A DNA stretch of 64,000 bases from Flavobacterium johnsoniae UW101 (GTDB lineage Bacteria > Bacteroidota > Bacteroidia > Flavobacteriales > Flavobacteriaceae), in assembly GCF_000016645.1 (NCBI RefSeq), contig NC_009441.1:3658001-3722000 (forward strand). Direction: 5' to 3'. The position numbers and the translations under genes were made by a program. Below, in pieces: positions 34,795 to 47,841 of the stretch. The notes beneath the pieces are model-generated. The model was given only the letters and a program-made list of their open reading frames with translations. It did no database searches and had not been told where the DNA came from. Numbering within the stretch: position 1 is the stretch's first letter; the number at the start of each line of letters is the position of its first letter.

Positions 34795-35937
34795 CTAAAT
34801 CTTGAGAAACCATTTCTTTTTATATAAAAAATAGAGTAACAAAAGCTGTACGATTGTTACAGATAAAGCAGCAAAAAAAGGCTGCCAAATAATTGACGTG
34901 TATTGTATAAGGCCGCCAAAAACATAATCTGCTGTATGCTTAAAATCGACAGAACCTTCTGCAGCGATGTAAATCAAAATAGAATTTGAGCCAATTAAAA
35001 CCAATGGGAATGCCCATTTTTGAAAACCCAATAAATCAATTATTGCATAAAAGAAAACAAAAAATAAAATACTGAATCCGCCAACAAAACATACGAAAGA
35101 ACTGGTCCACAAATGTTTATTGATAGGAAAGTTAATATCCCAGATTAAACCTGCAATAATCAAAACTACAGCTGCAAGTGCCATTAAAAGCAGTTTGATA
35201 TTTATAGAAAAAGGACACTTGGCTTTTAAAAATGTTCCGATAAAAACGCCTAATAAAGCTGTTGCAATAGCCGGTATGGTCGAAAATATTCCTTCCGGAT
35301 CGTACACCGTACTATGGAGTCTTCCTGGTAAAAACAAGCGGTCAATATAACCTTCCAATGAACCTTCTTTGGTTAAAACTCCTGCTCCAAAATTGGGTAC
35401 AGGAATCCATTTCATCGCAGCATAATACCCAATCAAAATACCAAAAAAACAAATCAATTGTTTTTTAAAGTCAAAATTCAAATAGATGATTCCTGCAAAA
35501 AACCACGCCAGTCCAATTCTTCCCAAAACACTCGCAAAGCGGGTTTGATCGAATCCGTCAAATCGCAATAATCCATTTACAACAAATCCTAAAACTAGTA
35601 AAATACAGGTTCTTCTGAGCATCGATAAATAGATTTTACGCTTTTCGGCTTTAGGCAGATCTTTTGGTTCCTTAACTCCTGCCAATTTCATTTTCTTTTC
35701 GAAAGAGAATGGCATAGAAACTCCGGCAACAAATAAGAAGACAGGAAAAATCATATCATAAAATGTAATTCCATTCCATTCCGCATGATGCAGCTGTGAA
35801 GACATCCAGATAAAAATAGGAATTGGTGCTGCTTTAGCCAGAGCATGAATAATATGTTCACCGCTCATAATCCAAAACATAACAAATCCGCGAAGCACAT
35901 CTAAAGAGATTAGTCTTCCATTTGTAGTGTTATTCAT
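34795..35937 (-). CDS. HGSNAT/NagX-like membrane acetyltransferase
   Basis: The 380-residue protein with about ten membrane segments starts GRLISLDVLRGFVMFWIMSG. The stretch QLHHAEWNGITFYDMIFPVF aligns with the catalytic loop of heparan-alpha-glucosaminide N-acetyltransferase (human HGSNAT, KHASWNGLTVADLVFPWF as I recall it), including the His reported as active site. HGSNAT moves acetyl groups across a membrane onto the amino group of terminal alpha-glucosamine so that the GH89 enzyme NAGLU can cut it. A GH89 is present in this locus. Many bacterial members are named NagX or DUF5009 and are untested, so the reaction here is inference. Confidence 0.75.
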   Translation of the reverse strand: MNNTTNGRLISLDVLRGFVMFWIMSGEHIIHALAKAAPIPIFIWMSSQLHHAEWNGITFYDMIFPVFLFVAGVSMPFSFEKKMKLAGVKEPKDLPKAEKRKIYLSMLRRTCILLVLGFVVNGLLRFDGFDQTRFASVLGRIGLAWFFAGIIYLNFDFKKQLICFFGILIGYYAAMKWIPVPNFGAGVLTKEGSLEGYIDRLFLPGRLHSTVYDPEGIFSTIPAIATALLGVFIGTFLKAKCPFSINIKLLLMALAAVVLIIAGLIWDINFPINKHLWTSSFVCFVGGFSILFFVFFYAIIDLLGFQKWAFPLVLIGSNSILIYIAAEGSVDFKHTADYVFGGLIQYTSIIWQPFFAALSVTIVQLLLLYFLYKKKWFLKI

Positions 35938-35979
35938 TTTTTTAGTATTCGCTTTTGGGTTAGTCTTCAGTCACAGCCG

Positions 35980-36011
35980 CAGTTTTCAGTACCAAATGTG
36001 ACTGAAAACTG
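35980..36011. repeat. Inverted repeat between LacZ-type GH2 and the acetyltransferase
   Basis: CAGTTTTCAGT and ACTGAAAACTG are exact inverted copies around a 10-base loop, flanked by further CAGT-rich copies (GAGACTGAAAACT). It could end the LacZ transcript on the minus strand, although no T-run follows. It is probably a small interspersed palindrome. Confidence 0.5.
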
Positions 36012-36040
36012 AGACTGAAAACTAAAGCAACAGGTTATTT

Positions 36041-39190
<3,150 letters not shown>

Positions 39191-39208
39191 CTAGATGATA
39201 TTTTTTTT

Positions 39209-39347
39209 AACACATAGGAACATAGTTTTTGCAACCGTTGAAAGGAATTTCATTTGCATCAATACACATAGCAAACTATGTGTTAGAAACTAGTTTCTTT
39301 TGGTTTTCTTTTTTTAGATAAACAAAATCTATGTTTCTATGTGTTTA
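39209..39347. repeat. MITE-like palindromic repeat, copy C
   Basis: The left arm AACACATAGGAACATAG and right arm CTATGTTTCTATGTGTTT pair with one mismatch. The interior TTTCATTTGCATCAATACAC and TGTGTTAGAAACTAGTTTCT match copies A and B. It occupies nearly the whole gap between the inositol oxygenase stop and the LacZ-type start. Confidence 0.8.
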
Positions 39348-39356
39348 AATAAACTT

Positions 39357-40244
39357 TTAAAACTTCAATTTTTCAGGCAAATATTTAGCAACTAATTCTT
39401 TATAATAAGGAAGTAATGCCTGAACATCTGGTTTTACAGGAGCCTTTGTATACAAATCGTACGGATTGAATTTTCGAACCCAGTCAAACATTTCGATGTC
39501 TTTTTCATTCATTAAATGTGCATACGCATTTTCTTTATGCTGCGAATAAAAAGAGTGATAACGAATCATGTATAAAGCAGGATCCGGTAAATAATCTTTC
39601 ATAATCTGATACAAATATTCGTCATGACCCCAGCTCATTTTTACGTTATCTAATCCGCAGTTTTCAGTGTAGATTCCTAGTTTAGTATTGAATCTCTCAT
39701 CTGTATAATCCGGATTTTCTTTAAAAAATTCTGAATACACAATTTTATCCGAATACGCACAGCCAACCGGAAAAGTATCGCCAACGACTGCCCATTGCGG
39801 TTCTCCAAATAAGCATAAAACTTTACCCAAATCGTGAATGAAACCTGTCAGTACAAACCAATCCGGATGACCATCAGCACGAATGGCTTCTGAAGTCTGT
39901 AAAAGGTGCTGTGTCTGGTCTAAGTCAATATCTGGGTCACTGTCGTCTACAAGCGTGTTTAAAAACTCGACAGCTTCCCAGATTGACATTTCTTTTCTAT
40001 TAAATTGCAGAAATTCTTGTTCTTTACTGCATACAAAGTCATAAGTTTGGTAGGTATGGTTTATCCTGTAAAATTCTTTTACCGTTTCTACTCTTTCAGA
40101 ATCGACATAATTTCTAAATTCTTCTTTCTGCTTTTCTTTTAAACTTTCATTTACTTCAGAAGGGTCAGGATATCGCATTAACAAATCATCTTCCCACTCA
40201 TCTAAATTTTTCAACGGATTGTCTGTGTCTATATGCTTTTTCAT
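39357..40244 (-). CDS. myo-inositol oxygenase
   Basis: The 295-residue cytoplasmic HD-domain protein has every di-iron ligand of animal and plant MIOX in place: H113 ([12 protein letters not shown]), H137/D138 (GFIHDLGK), H207 (WGHDEYLY), H230 (RYHSFY) and D263 (FNPYDLYTK). Length and N-terminal region ([14 protein letters not shown]) also fit. It converts myo-inositol and O2 to D-glucuronate. It is rare inside a glycan locus. A site shared with the susC promoter lies about 50-90 bp upstream. Free inositol would have to come from the degraded substrate or import. The name miox is used in eukaryotes; no bacterial symbol is given. Confidence 0.9.
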   Translation of the reverse strand: MKKHIDTDNPLKNLDEWEDDLLMRYPDPSEVNESLKEKQKEEFRNYVDSERVETVKEFYRINHTYQTYDFVCSKEQEFLQFNRKEMSIWEAVEFLNTLVDDSDPDIDLDQTQHLLQTSEAIRADGHPDWFVLTGFIHDLGKVLCLFGEPQWAVVGDTFPVGCAYSDKIVYSEFFKENPDYTDERFNTKLGIYTENCGLDNVKMSWGHDEYLYQIMKDYLPDPALYMIRYHSFYSQHKENAYAHLMNEKDIEMFDWVRKFNPYDLYTKAPVKPDVQALLPYYKELVAKYLPEKLKF

Positions 40245-40291
40245 AAGGGTTATAGTTAAAAGTTAATAAGACAAAAATAGAATTACGTACT

Positions 40292-40332
40292 CCGTTCAAA
40301 ATGGATTAATACATCAAAAACATGGATAATTT
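40292..40332 (-). promoter_or_regulatory. Candidate HTCS operator upstream of inositol oxygenase
   Basis: Read on the minus strand, AAATTATCCATGTTT and a second TCCATTTT lie with their TCCAT cores 21 bp apart. The susC upstream region at 58051-58090 has the same pair with the same spacing and many identical bases between. This is the period expected for AraC-type HTCS regulators binding a direct repeat. It is located about 50-90 bp from the start codon. Confidence 0.6.
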
Positions 40333-40390
40333 TGATTATTGTAGGATTTTTACATATTATTAGATCTGTTTTTTTCAAAGTATATCAAAC

Positions 40391-40468
40391 ATAGCCCGTA
40401 GTTTCAACCACGGAAAAAAATAGATTGCGGATATGCCTTGCGTTCCCGTGGTTGAAACCACGGGCTAT
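40391..40468. repeat. REP-like palindrome (ATAGCCCGTGGTTT type)
   Basis: The left arm ATAGCCCGTAGTTTCAACC extends to CACGG and pairs with the right arm ending GAAACCACGGGCTAT, with one mismatch. It lies in the 320-bp gap between inositol oxygenase and the HTCS gene. It is a well-formed hairpin with no coding capacity. Confidence 0.7.
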
Positions 40469-40565
40469 AATCTTCAAAACATTTACTTGAATAATTTGTG
40501 GGAATTCGTGCAATTAGCGGCAAAAGAAAAATCCTTATAATCTGTGTAATCTGTCGCTAAAAAAC

Positions 40566-43500
40566 CTAATTAATAATTTTACTAGGAGGAAAACCAAACT
40601 GCTTTTTAAAGCAGCGACTGAAATAAAGCGGATCATTAAAACCAACTAGATTCGTCACTTCCGAAACATTATATTTTTTCGTTTTAAGCAGTTCTGCTGA
40701 TTTTTTTAAACGAATGGTTCTAATAAATTCGTTTGGCGCTAAATCGGTTAGTTCTTTAATTTTTCTGTATAATTTTGAAGAACTTACGCCCAATTTATCA
40801 CACAGAAAATCTGTCGAAAGATCAACTTCACTTAAGTTATCATTGATTAGATTAGTCACTTTTTCCATAAATTCTTCATCAATTGGCGAGTGCGTCAGCA
40901 TACTGACTTTACTTTCTACTTCGCCAGAGAATTTCTGTTTGAGCTCTAATCTCGATTTGATCATATTTTCTATAACCGTTTTAAGTAATAAAGGCTCAAA
41001 AGGTTTAACTAAATAGCCATCAGCTCCAGTGTCATAGCCTTTTACTTTGTCCATATTTTCAGAAAGGGCCGTCAGCATTACAACCGGAATATGACTTATG
41101 AATTCGTCATTTTTAAGCTCACGGCAAAATTCCAATCCGTCCATAACGGGCATCATGACATCGGTAACGCATAAAATAGGTTTTATTTGTCTGCAGATTT
41201 TTAAACCTTCAGAACCATTTTCTGCCTCATAAACCTTGTAATAATCAGACAAATAATCCACCAGATATTTTCTAAGTTCGTTATTATCTTCTATTACTAA
41301 TATTTTTTCTTTTAAATCGGTGTTTTGAATAATTTTCTTCGCCGCTTTTTCAGGAATAAGCATGCTCAGATTGTCATTTTTAAGCGCATATTCAAATACT
41401 TCTTTATGCTCATAAGATTCACGATCAATCGGAATTTCCACTCTAAATGTACTTCCTTTAGCTTGTGTGCTTTCAACAGAAATAGTTCCTTTATGAATTG
41501 CCACTAAAGATTTTACTAAAGACAAACCAATTCCAGAACCAGTATTATTGGCTTTACTATTGGTCGCCTGATAAAAACGTTTGAAAATTTTCTCCTGACT
41601 TTTTAACGGAATCCCAATTCCATCATCGGTTACTTCGATAACAAGAATATCTTCAACTGTGTCTTTCAGTCTAACATATAAATCTACGTTTCCATTTTTG
41701 TTGGTAAACTTTAAGGCATTCGACAAAAGATTGTACAAAATCTTATCGTATTTATCATTGTCCAGCCAGCCGTTTATTTCGTCATCTTCGGTAATAAAAT
41801 TGAGCTTAATCTTTTTGTTATAAGCCATTTCCTTAAAGGAATCAAAGATATTTTTAGAATACACCAGAATATCCGTTTTAGTCACTTTCAGCTTTAATTC
41901 GCCTGACTGTGCTTTTCTAAAATCCAAAACCTGATTCACCAAATTCAATAATCTGCTGGCATTTTGATAAATTAAATTATATCGGCTTTTTTCATAATCT
42001 GTTGCGTTGCTGTTTTCGTCTAAAAGCTGTTTCGCCGGACCTAAAATCAAGGTTAAAGGCGTTCTTAATTCATGCGAAATATTGGTAAAGAAACGTAATT
42101 TCTCATTGTTTAATTTTATATCATGCTCTCTGTTTACTTTCTCGGTAAGCAGTTCTTGTTTTAAACGTATACGGTTTTTGATTTCTTTTCTAATGAAATA
42201 AAAGACTCCAAATAAAATTGCAAAAAACATTAAAAAAGAAGTCGGCGTAAGCCAAAAAGGAGGCAGAATTTTTATTTTATAAGAAACCGTTTTACTCCAA
42301 TATCCGTCGCTGTTGCTGGATCTGATTTTAAAAGTATAATTTCCCGGATAAAGGTTGGTATATTGAACTATTCTTGAGGTACTATTTGCCGTAATCCAAT
42401 GTTTATCAAAACCTTCCAGCATGTACTGAAACTTATTCAGTTTTTCGTTTGCAAAAGACGGAGCTGAAAACTGAAGAGAGAAATTTCGGTTTTTATGGCT
42501 TAATTCTATTTCTTTACCATAATTCAGGTCTTTTGAAAGCGGAATTTCCCCATTGATTTCCATTTCAGGAAAAACTTCTTCGTTCTGAATTTTAAATTCA
42601 GAAATCACAGGCAGTGGTGACCAATTGTTTCTTTTCATTGCCGGCGGCGAAAAAGAAATAATCCCGTTTTTACCTCCCAGAAAAATATTTGAATTATTAA
42701 AATAAAAGAAACCGCTCGAACTAAAAACATCCAGTCTGTTACCGCTGTTTACATGGTAAATACTAATATCTTTTAGATTAGATTTTACAAAAGCAATATT
42801 ATTGTTGTTGATATTGAGCCAAAGGTTTCCATTGGCATCCGAAAGAATATCAGTAATCCATTTTCCTGAAAGCTCTTTAAGATTTTTTACAGGTTCAAAT
42901 TCATTTTTTTTCGGATTAAACAAACACAAACCAAAACGAGTTGAAGCCCAGATTTTGCCTTTAACATCTACTAAAACATCGCTTACATTTTCATCATGCG
43001 GCACTCCTTTTTCTTTGACAAAAAGTGACGAATAGGTTTCTATTTTTCCTGAATTAATATTGTATTTCACCACTCCGGTTTCAGTAGCAAACCAAACGTT
43101 ATTTTTGGCGTCTCTTTCTATCGCATTGATCTGAAAATTAGGTAAAAGTTTACTTGACGTTTCTACCTGAAGCGTTTTAGTATTGAGAATTACAGCTCCT
43201 TCTCCAAATGAACCTACAATCATTTTATCGGGTGTAATTTTAGAAAAAGCAAAAACAGGCGATTTTTCGAATCCTGCTTTAATTTCCCTTGAAGAATTTG
43301 CGGCGTAATTGTACACCAAAATGTTTCCGTCCCAAAGACCGCAGTAAAAAATCTTTCCGTCATCAGAATAAATGCTGGCAATGTCTTTTCCTGTGTTGTG
43401 CAAAGGCGTCGAACCTTTTGTATTCGAAATAAAAAGTCCGTTGTGATAAGTTGCAACAATCACTTTTTCGTCATACGTTTTGGCAAAACCTCTAATTCTA

Positions 43501-44600
43501 GGAGCTTGATTACCAATAGAACGTGATATGTCTTTGTTTAAAGTAAACTGATTTTCGTAAGGGTCGTATTTATCCAATCCGTCTTCGGTTCCAATCCATA
43601 AAACGCCTGAAGCATCAAAATAAAGTGCCGAAATCAGGTTATCTACCAGCGAAGTATCATCTGATAAAATTGAATAATACCATTTGTAATTTCCATTTTG
43701 AATGTCTTCTAATTGATCACAAACCAATAATCCGCCTAAAGTTCCAACCCAGTATTTGCCATCAGGAGCTCGTGCAACTGAAAGAAAATAAGGTCCTAAA
43801 GCACCTCTAACCTGTTTGTTGTCAATATACAGATTAACAAACTTATCGCTTGCTTTATCCAGTTTATACAATCCTTCACGGGTTCCAATAAAAATATCCG
43901 ATTTGGCATCTTCGTAAATAAAATTCAGATATGGATTTTTTATATTCGAATTTGGAACAGAAAGCGTATAATTATTAATTCTGACAATTGCTCCTTTTGA
44001 GTCTAAAGTAATTTTGGCTACCCCCGCTTTTTCATAACTTCCAACCCAGATATTACCTTTTTTGTCTTCAAAAATTTCTTTTACATAATCGAAACCTTTT
44101 AGATCAATTTTTTCAAATCGGTTTTCCTGCAAAAAGAATAAGTAAACTCCTTTGGTCTTGGTTCCTACCCAGATTCTTTTGAATTTATCTACATAAACCG
44201 ATCTGACTTCATCATCCGGAAGACTGTTGGGATCTTCTTTTTTATGGAAAAAAGTAGTAAAAACATGAGTATCCATTTGAAAAAGCGTTAATCCTTTTCG
44301 GGTTCCAATCCATAACTGATTAGCTTTTTCGTCCAGTTTTAAAGCCGTAATGTCATCGTTGTATAATTTGTTTTTTCCAGGCGTAGAACTCATGTAGTTT
44401 TTGAACTGATAACCGTCAAAACGATTTAATCCTGAAAACGTTCCAAACCACATGAAACCTTTTTTATCCTGTACAATATGTCGTACCGAATTATGAGATA
44501 AGCCGTTATTATCATTATAATGCGCAAATTTTATATTCTGTGAATACGAATGATAAAAAAGGGCCGAAAGCAAGAATAATAAAAGGGATTTTAGTCTCAT
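40566..44600 (-). CDS. Hybrid two-component system regulator (HTCS)
   Basis: The 1344-residue protein has a signal peptide, two periplasmic beta-propellers made of about 14 two-component-propeller repeats (for example GFMWFGTFSGLNRFDGYQFK), a Y_Y_Y domain (about 690-770) and one membrane segment (about 783-805). In the cytoplasm follow a histidine kinase (FFTNISHELRTPLTLILGPA, phosphorylated His near 841), its ATPase domain (DDGIGIPLK, GSGIGLSLVKSLV), a receiver (VTDVMMPVMDG, Asp near 1148) and an AraC-type DNA-binding domain. HTCS proteins sense a specific oligosaccharide in the periplasm and switch on their own PUL. The gene is centrally placed and probably activates susC and inositol oxygenase. 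Confidence 0.95.
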   Translation of the reverse strand: MRLKSLLLFLLSALFYHSYSQNIKFAHYNDNNGLSHNSVRHIVQDKKGFMWFGTFSGLNRFDGYQFKNYMSSTPGKNKLYNDDITALKLDEKANQLWIGTRKGLTLFQMDTHVFTTFFHKKEDPNSLPDDEVRSVYVDKFKRIWVGTKTKGVYLFFLQENRFEKIDLKGFDYVKEIFEDKKGNIWVGSYEKAGVAKITLDSKGAIVRINNYTLSVPNSNIKNPYLNFIYEDAKSDIFIGTREGLYKLDKASDKFVNLYIDNKQVRGALGPYFLSVARAPDGKYWVGTLGGLLVCDQLEDIQNGNYKWYYSILSDDTSLVDNLISALYFDASGVLWIGTEDGLDKYDPYENQFTLNKDISRSIGNQAPRIRGFAKTYDEKVIVATYHNGLFISNTKGSTPLHNTGKDIASIYSDDGKIFYCGLWDGNILVYNYAANSSREIKAGFEKSPVFAFSKITPDKMIVGSFGEGAVILNTKTLQVETSSKLLPNFQINAIERDAKNNVWFATETGVVKYNINSGKIETYSSLFVKEKGVPHDENVSDVLVDVKGKIWASTRFGLCLFNPKKNEFEPVKNLKELSGKWITDILSDANGNLWLNINNNNIAFVKSNLKDISIYHVNSGNRLDVFSSSGFFYFNNSNIFLGGKNGIISFSPPAMKRNNWSPLPVISEFKIQNEEVFPEMEINGEIPLSKDLNYGKEIELSHKNRNFSLQFSAPSFANEKLNKFQYMLEGFDKHWITANSTSRIVQYTNLYPGNYTFKIRSSNSDGYWSKTVSYKIKILPPFWLTPTSFLMFFAILFGVFYFIRKEIKNRIRLKQELLTEKVNREHDIKLNNEKLRFFTNISHELRTPLTLILGPAKQLLDENSNATDYEKSRYNLIYQNASRLLNLVNQVLDFRKAQSGELKLKVTKTDILVYSKNIFDSFKEMAYNKKIKLNFITEDDEINGWLDNDKYDKILYNLLSNALKFTNKNGNVDLYVRLKDTVEDILVIEVTDDGIGIPLKSQEKIFKRFYQATNSKANNTGSGIGLSLVKSLVAIHKGTISVESTQAKGSTFRVEIPIDRESYEHKEVFEYALKNDNLSMLIPEKAAKKIIQNTDLKEKILVIEDNNELRKYLVDYLSDYYKVYEAENGSEGLKICRQIKPILCVTDVMMPVMDGLEFCRELKNDEFISHIPVVMLTALSENMDKVKGYDTGADGYLVKPFEPLLLKTVIENMIKSRLELKQKFSGEVESKVSMLTHSPIDEEFMEKVTNLINDNLSEVDLSTDFLCDKLGVSSSKLYRKIKELTDLAPNEFIRTIRLKKSAELLKTKKYNVSEVTNLVGFNDPLYFSRCFKKQFGFPPSKIIN

Positions 44601-44652
44601 GGAAATAAATTATAAATGCAATTTAATCTTTTTGATTTAATAAATATCAAAA

Positions 44653-46482
44653 TTATTTAACAGATAAATTATCAATTTTGTTGTTTTTTAAATCAATTTT
44701 AAAATGATCTGAAGGCTCGCCGTTCATGGTTTTAAGGAATATTGCCGCCCACAAAACCAATTTAGGATCGTTTGCTTTTTTTAACTGACTGCATATCAGT
44801 TCGTATTGTTTTAATCTTTTCTTTCCAATTTTTGAAAAGGCCAGTTCATCGGCGCTTTTTAGTCGATAAAAATCGAAAATCATATCAAATCCTGTCCACG
44901 ATTCAAAATCAGAAATTGTCAAAGAATTGGATTTCAAAAGGGAATCAATCTCGGTTTTATCATCATTAATCAGCAATAAATCTTTTCCTGAAAGGTTTAC
45001 AATTGATTTTAAAAAATCGGCCGGAAAATCTTCCGGTAAAAAACGCAAACGAACTAATTCCTTTAAATGCCAATTGGTAAAATCCTCATAATCTTTGGCT
45101 TTCAGAATTTCTTTATTCCAGATATCCTTGCTTTTAATTTCTTTTAAATGAGCATATTCTTGTTCATAAAAAGGAAATAAACTATTGAATTTATTGACTT
45201 TGCCAATGACAACTGTTTCTACTTCGAGATCAGAATGAGAATGAATGGTCAATATTTTGTAAGCCGGCATATACGCAGCAAGCGATGGCGTCTGGATATT
45301 AAACAAAGTATTTCCTTTTGCCGATGTTCTAACACCAGTGTCGTTGATGTGCATGTGTCCGCCAAAATGAATCTGAATTCCGGCATCGGCAAATTGCTGT
45401 GCTACTTCTTCATCAGGAACTCTTTGCAATTGCATTTTATTGGCTCCAAAAAGCTGTTTTAATTCAGGCGAAGCATCGTCATTAAAATCAACCATTGGAT
45501 AATGACTGAAAGCAATAAGCACTTTTCCTCTTTGTTTCGCTTCCGCAGCAACTTTTTTCACCCAATTTAAAAGGTGATTTTTATAAATCAGAACGTTATT
45601 ATACCCCGTATTCGCTCCCGAAAAATCATACGGATTATTAGGCTCTCCTGATAATTTTTCATTCGGAACATACGCATTCGCATCTATCGCCAAAAGCCAG
45701 ATTCCTTTTATTGGTTCAACCAGATAGCTGGCATCAGGCAGATACAAATTGGTGTTTTTTATTAGATACGTTCTTTTTTCTAAAACGGATTCTTTTTGAG
45801 CTTCCTCAAAATTGTAATTGTCATAATTGTAATTAGAAAAAGGTGTTTCCCAATATAAATCAGTCTTTTTAGGAAAAAAACCAAAATCACGCATTTCGTT
45901 AATGGTTTCTTTGTAACCCCAGTTTTTTATATCGGCAGTAATGATGGGTTCCAGTTCTTTTTTGTTTTTACCAAGATTATCTGGAGAACTGCTGATAATC
46001 TGCTCTTTCCCATCTTTTCCTAAAAAATCAGTTTTTATGGCATCTTGAGAAAACGGTCTTACAACATCGTGATTTCCTGTAGTGACATAAAAAGAAAGTC
46101 CGTGTTTTTGAGAATATTCGTTGAGTATTTTTCGCAGTCCGCGAACGTGAACAGGCTGTCCGTCGTCGCTGAAATCACCCGGAAGCACAACTTGTTTGAT
46201 GTCTCTTTTTACAATGTCATTTAAGGCTTCTAAAAAGGCGAAATAATTTTCATTGAAAATTCGGGTAGAATGCAATTGCGAATTCATGGTTCGGATATTG
46301 GCATATTTGCCTGTTGCCGGATTTGGAATTCCGTTATAATTGCTGTCTTCAAATTTGGCAAAAATATCCTGTAAATGAGCATCGGCTATAAAAGCAATCT
46401 GAACTTCTTTTTTAGTGTTCTGCTGTGATTTGCAGGAAGATAAAAAGAATAATAGTACTAGTATAGCCGATGTTCTAAACAT
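44653..46482 (-). CDS. Lipoprotein metallophosphoesterase (calcineurin-like)
   Basis: The 609-residue protein has a lipobox (LLFFLSSCKS) and a calcineurin-like fold with all metal motifs: FIADAHLQD (D34, H36), LPGDFSDDG, TTGNHDVV, FSHYP and FGGHMH. A helical C-terminal region of about 200 residues is unassigned. It should act in the periplasm or at the outer membrane on a phosphomonoester or phosphodiester. Phosphatases are unusual in loci for neutral or pectic glycans, and it would suit a phosphorylated or inositol-phosphate-linked substrate. The HTCS gene follows after 52 bp. Confidence 0.8.
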   Translation of the reverse strand: MFRTSAILVLLFFLSSCKSQQNTKKEVQIAFIADAHLQDIFAKFEDSNYNGIPNPATGKYANIRTMNSQLHSTRIFNENYFAFLEALNDIVKRDIKQVVLPGDFSDDGQPVHVRGLRKILNEYSQKHGLSFYVTTGNHDVVRPFSQDAIKTDFLGKDGKEQIISSSPDNLGKNKKELEPIITADIKNWGYKETINEMRDFGFFPKKTDLYWETPFSNYNYDNYNFEEAQKESVLEKRTYLIKNTNLYLPDASYLVEPIKGIWLLAIDANAYVPNEKLSGEPNNPYDFSGANTGYNNVLIYKNHLLNWVKKVAAEAKQRGKVLIAFSHYPMVDFNDDASPELKQLFGANKMQLQRVPDEEVAQQFADAGIQIHFGGHMHINDTGVRTSAKGNTLFNIQTPSLAAYMPAYKILTIHSHSDLEVETVVIGKVNKFNSLFPFYEQEYAHLKEIKSKDIWNKEILKAKDYEDFTNWHLKELVRLRFLPEDFPADFLKSIVNLSGKDLLLINDDKTEIDSLLKSNSLTISDFESWTGFDMIFDFYRLKSADELAFSKIGKKRLKQYELICSQLKKANDPKLVLWAAIFLKTMNGEPSDHFKIDLKNNKIDNLSVK

Positions 46483-46556
46483 GTATTTTGCTGGTTTTAT
46501 TTTTATGATTATCCTTTATTTATCTTATTTTAAAAATAGAAAACCTGTAAAATCAG

Positions 46557-46684
46557 ACGCGGATTAAACAGATTCGCTAACGCGAAGACGCGGATAAAAT
46601 CGGGTTTTATTAATCTTTTAAAAATATAAATAGATTATCCGTTTTTATCCGCGTCTTTACGAAGTAAATCCGTTTAATCCGCGT
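46557..46684. repeat. Long palindromic repeat (ACGCGGATTAAAC type)
   Basis: A 42-bp left arm starting ACGCGGATTAAACAGATT and a right arm ending GTTTAATCCGCGT are inverted copies with a few mismatches and an interior of about 40 bp. It lies between the DUF4861 gene stop and the phosphoesterase start. It would form a very stable hairpin and may reduce read-through between the two genes. Confidence 0.75.
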
Positions 46685-46706
46685 TCTTGCTTAAAGGATA
46701 ATTCTA

Positions 46707-47558
46707 TTATTTTTTAATGTATGCTTCCAATTTATCTAAAGTGTTTAATTCTGTTTCTCTTGCACATGAAGATAAAATGGTTGTTTCTAAGTTCTTTGCT
46801 GGTTTAGAAATCAATAAATACTGCGTTCCGTCGTCTGTAGTTTTTTCAAAATCTTTCGGATTGTATTTAATTGCTCCTCCAACTTCAACAATTTCGGCTG
46901 CCACATCTTCCGGATGTTTTCCCCAAACTGCAATATAATCTGCACCTTTTTTCGTTGCACAATCTTTAAAGTAATTTACTCCTGTGGCAAATTGTACTTT
47001 CTCTCCAGTTAAAGAAACAGCTTCAACTTTTGCTTCTCTTTTACCTGAAAATACTGTTACGCGAACTAAAATGTCTACTTTTTTTCCTTTGTAAGGCACG
47101 CCTCTTGAAATCATTTCCATCCAGGAAGTCGTATCTGTTTTCCCTACTCTTGCCAAACGATTGGTTACCGGATTTAAAGGCACAACTTTTTCTCCATCCC
47201 AAAGTTTTACTCCTCCTAAACCAACTGTTGAAGCTACTTTATAATAATCAGCTCCCCAGCCTTCTTTTTGCTGTTCCGGTGTTGGGTACCAATTTGCTTT
47301 TCTTAATTCTAAACCTGGTTTGGCTTTAGAATAAACGTCAATTGCTACTTTATCGCTGAAATAAATTCGCAATGCCATCCACTCGTTTTCAACTGCCGGA
47401 CCGTGATGCCCGATTGTTTTATATAAATCTCCTGATTCTGAGCCGATATCTGTTAGATATGTAATTTTGTCTGACTTCATATACAAACTGTTGTCTGTAT
47501 TATTCTGTCCAAAACAAACACAGCAAAAAAGTAAAGAGGTTACGATAGATAGTTTCAT
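46707..47558 (-). CDS. DUF4861-family secreted protein
   Basis: The 283-residue exported protein has a signal peptide ending at CFGQ. GDLYKTIGHHGPAVENEWMA and RIYFSDKVAIDVYSK are hallmarks of DUF4861, a family often found in Bacteroidetes loci for pectic and plant glycans. The fold looks like a beta-sandwich and the reaction is not established to my knowledge. Conserved His pairs (IGHHG) could be catalytic. It sits between the small unknown protein gene and the phosphoesterase. Confidence 0.75.
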   Translation of the reverse strand: MKLSIVTSLLFCCVCFGQNNTDNSLYMKSDKITYLTDIGSESGDLYKTIGHHGPAVENEWMALRIYFSDKVAIDVYSKAKPGLELRKANWYPTPEQQKEGWGADYYKVASTVGLGGVKLWDGEKVVPLNPVTNRLARVGKTDTTSWMEMISRGVPYKGKKVDILVRVTVFSGKREAKVEAVSLTGEKVQFATGVNYFKDCATKKGADYIAVWGKHPEDVAAEIVEVGGAIKYNPKDFEKTTDDGTQYLLISKPAKNLETTILSSCARETELNTLDKLEAYIKK

Positions 47559-47724
47559 AATTTAAAATATTATAAGTTTAAGTGTAATTCCTGTAAATTT
47601 AAAAACAACTTTCAACAATCTACTAAGAATTCTATCTATTGTTTGGAAATTATCAATTAATACTAAAAATGTGAAATTTCTTAGATAACAAATGTCTTTT
47701 TCTTTTCTAACTATACTATTTTTT

Positions 47725-47798
47725 GCCACAGATTAAAATGATTAACACAGATTAAATTAGTTTTATTAAAAATCTTTCTAATCCTTTTAATCTGTGGC
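47725..47798. repeat. REP-like palindrome (GCCACAGATTAAAA type)
   Basis: GCCACAGATTAAAATGATTA and the inverted TAATCCTTTTAATCTGTGGC form arms of about 20 bp with short internal mismatches. It lies between the small unknown protein gene and the DUF4861 gene. Confidence 0.7.
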
Positions 47799-47841
47799 TT
47801 TAAAACCAATTTGACTCACTAAAAAAACAATCCCAATTTTA

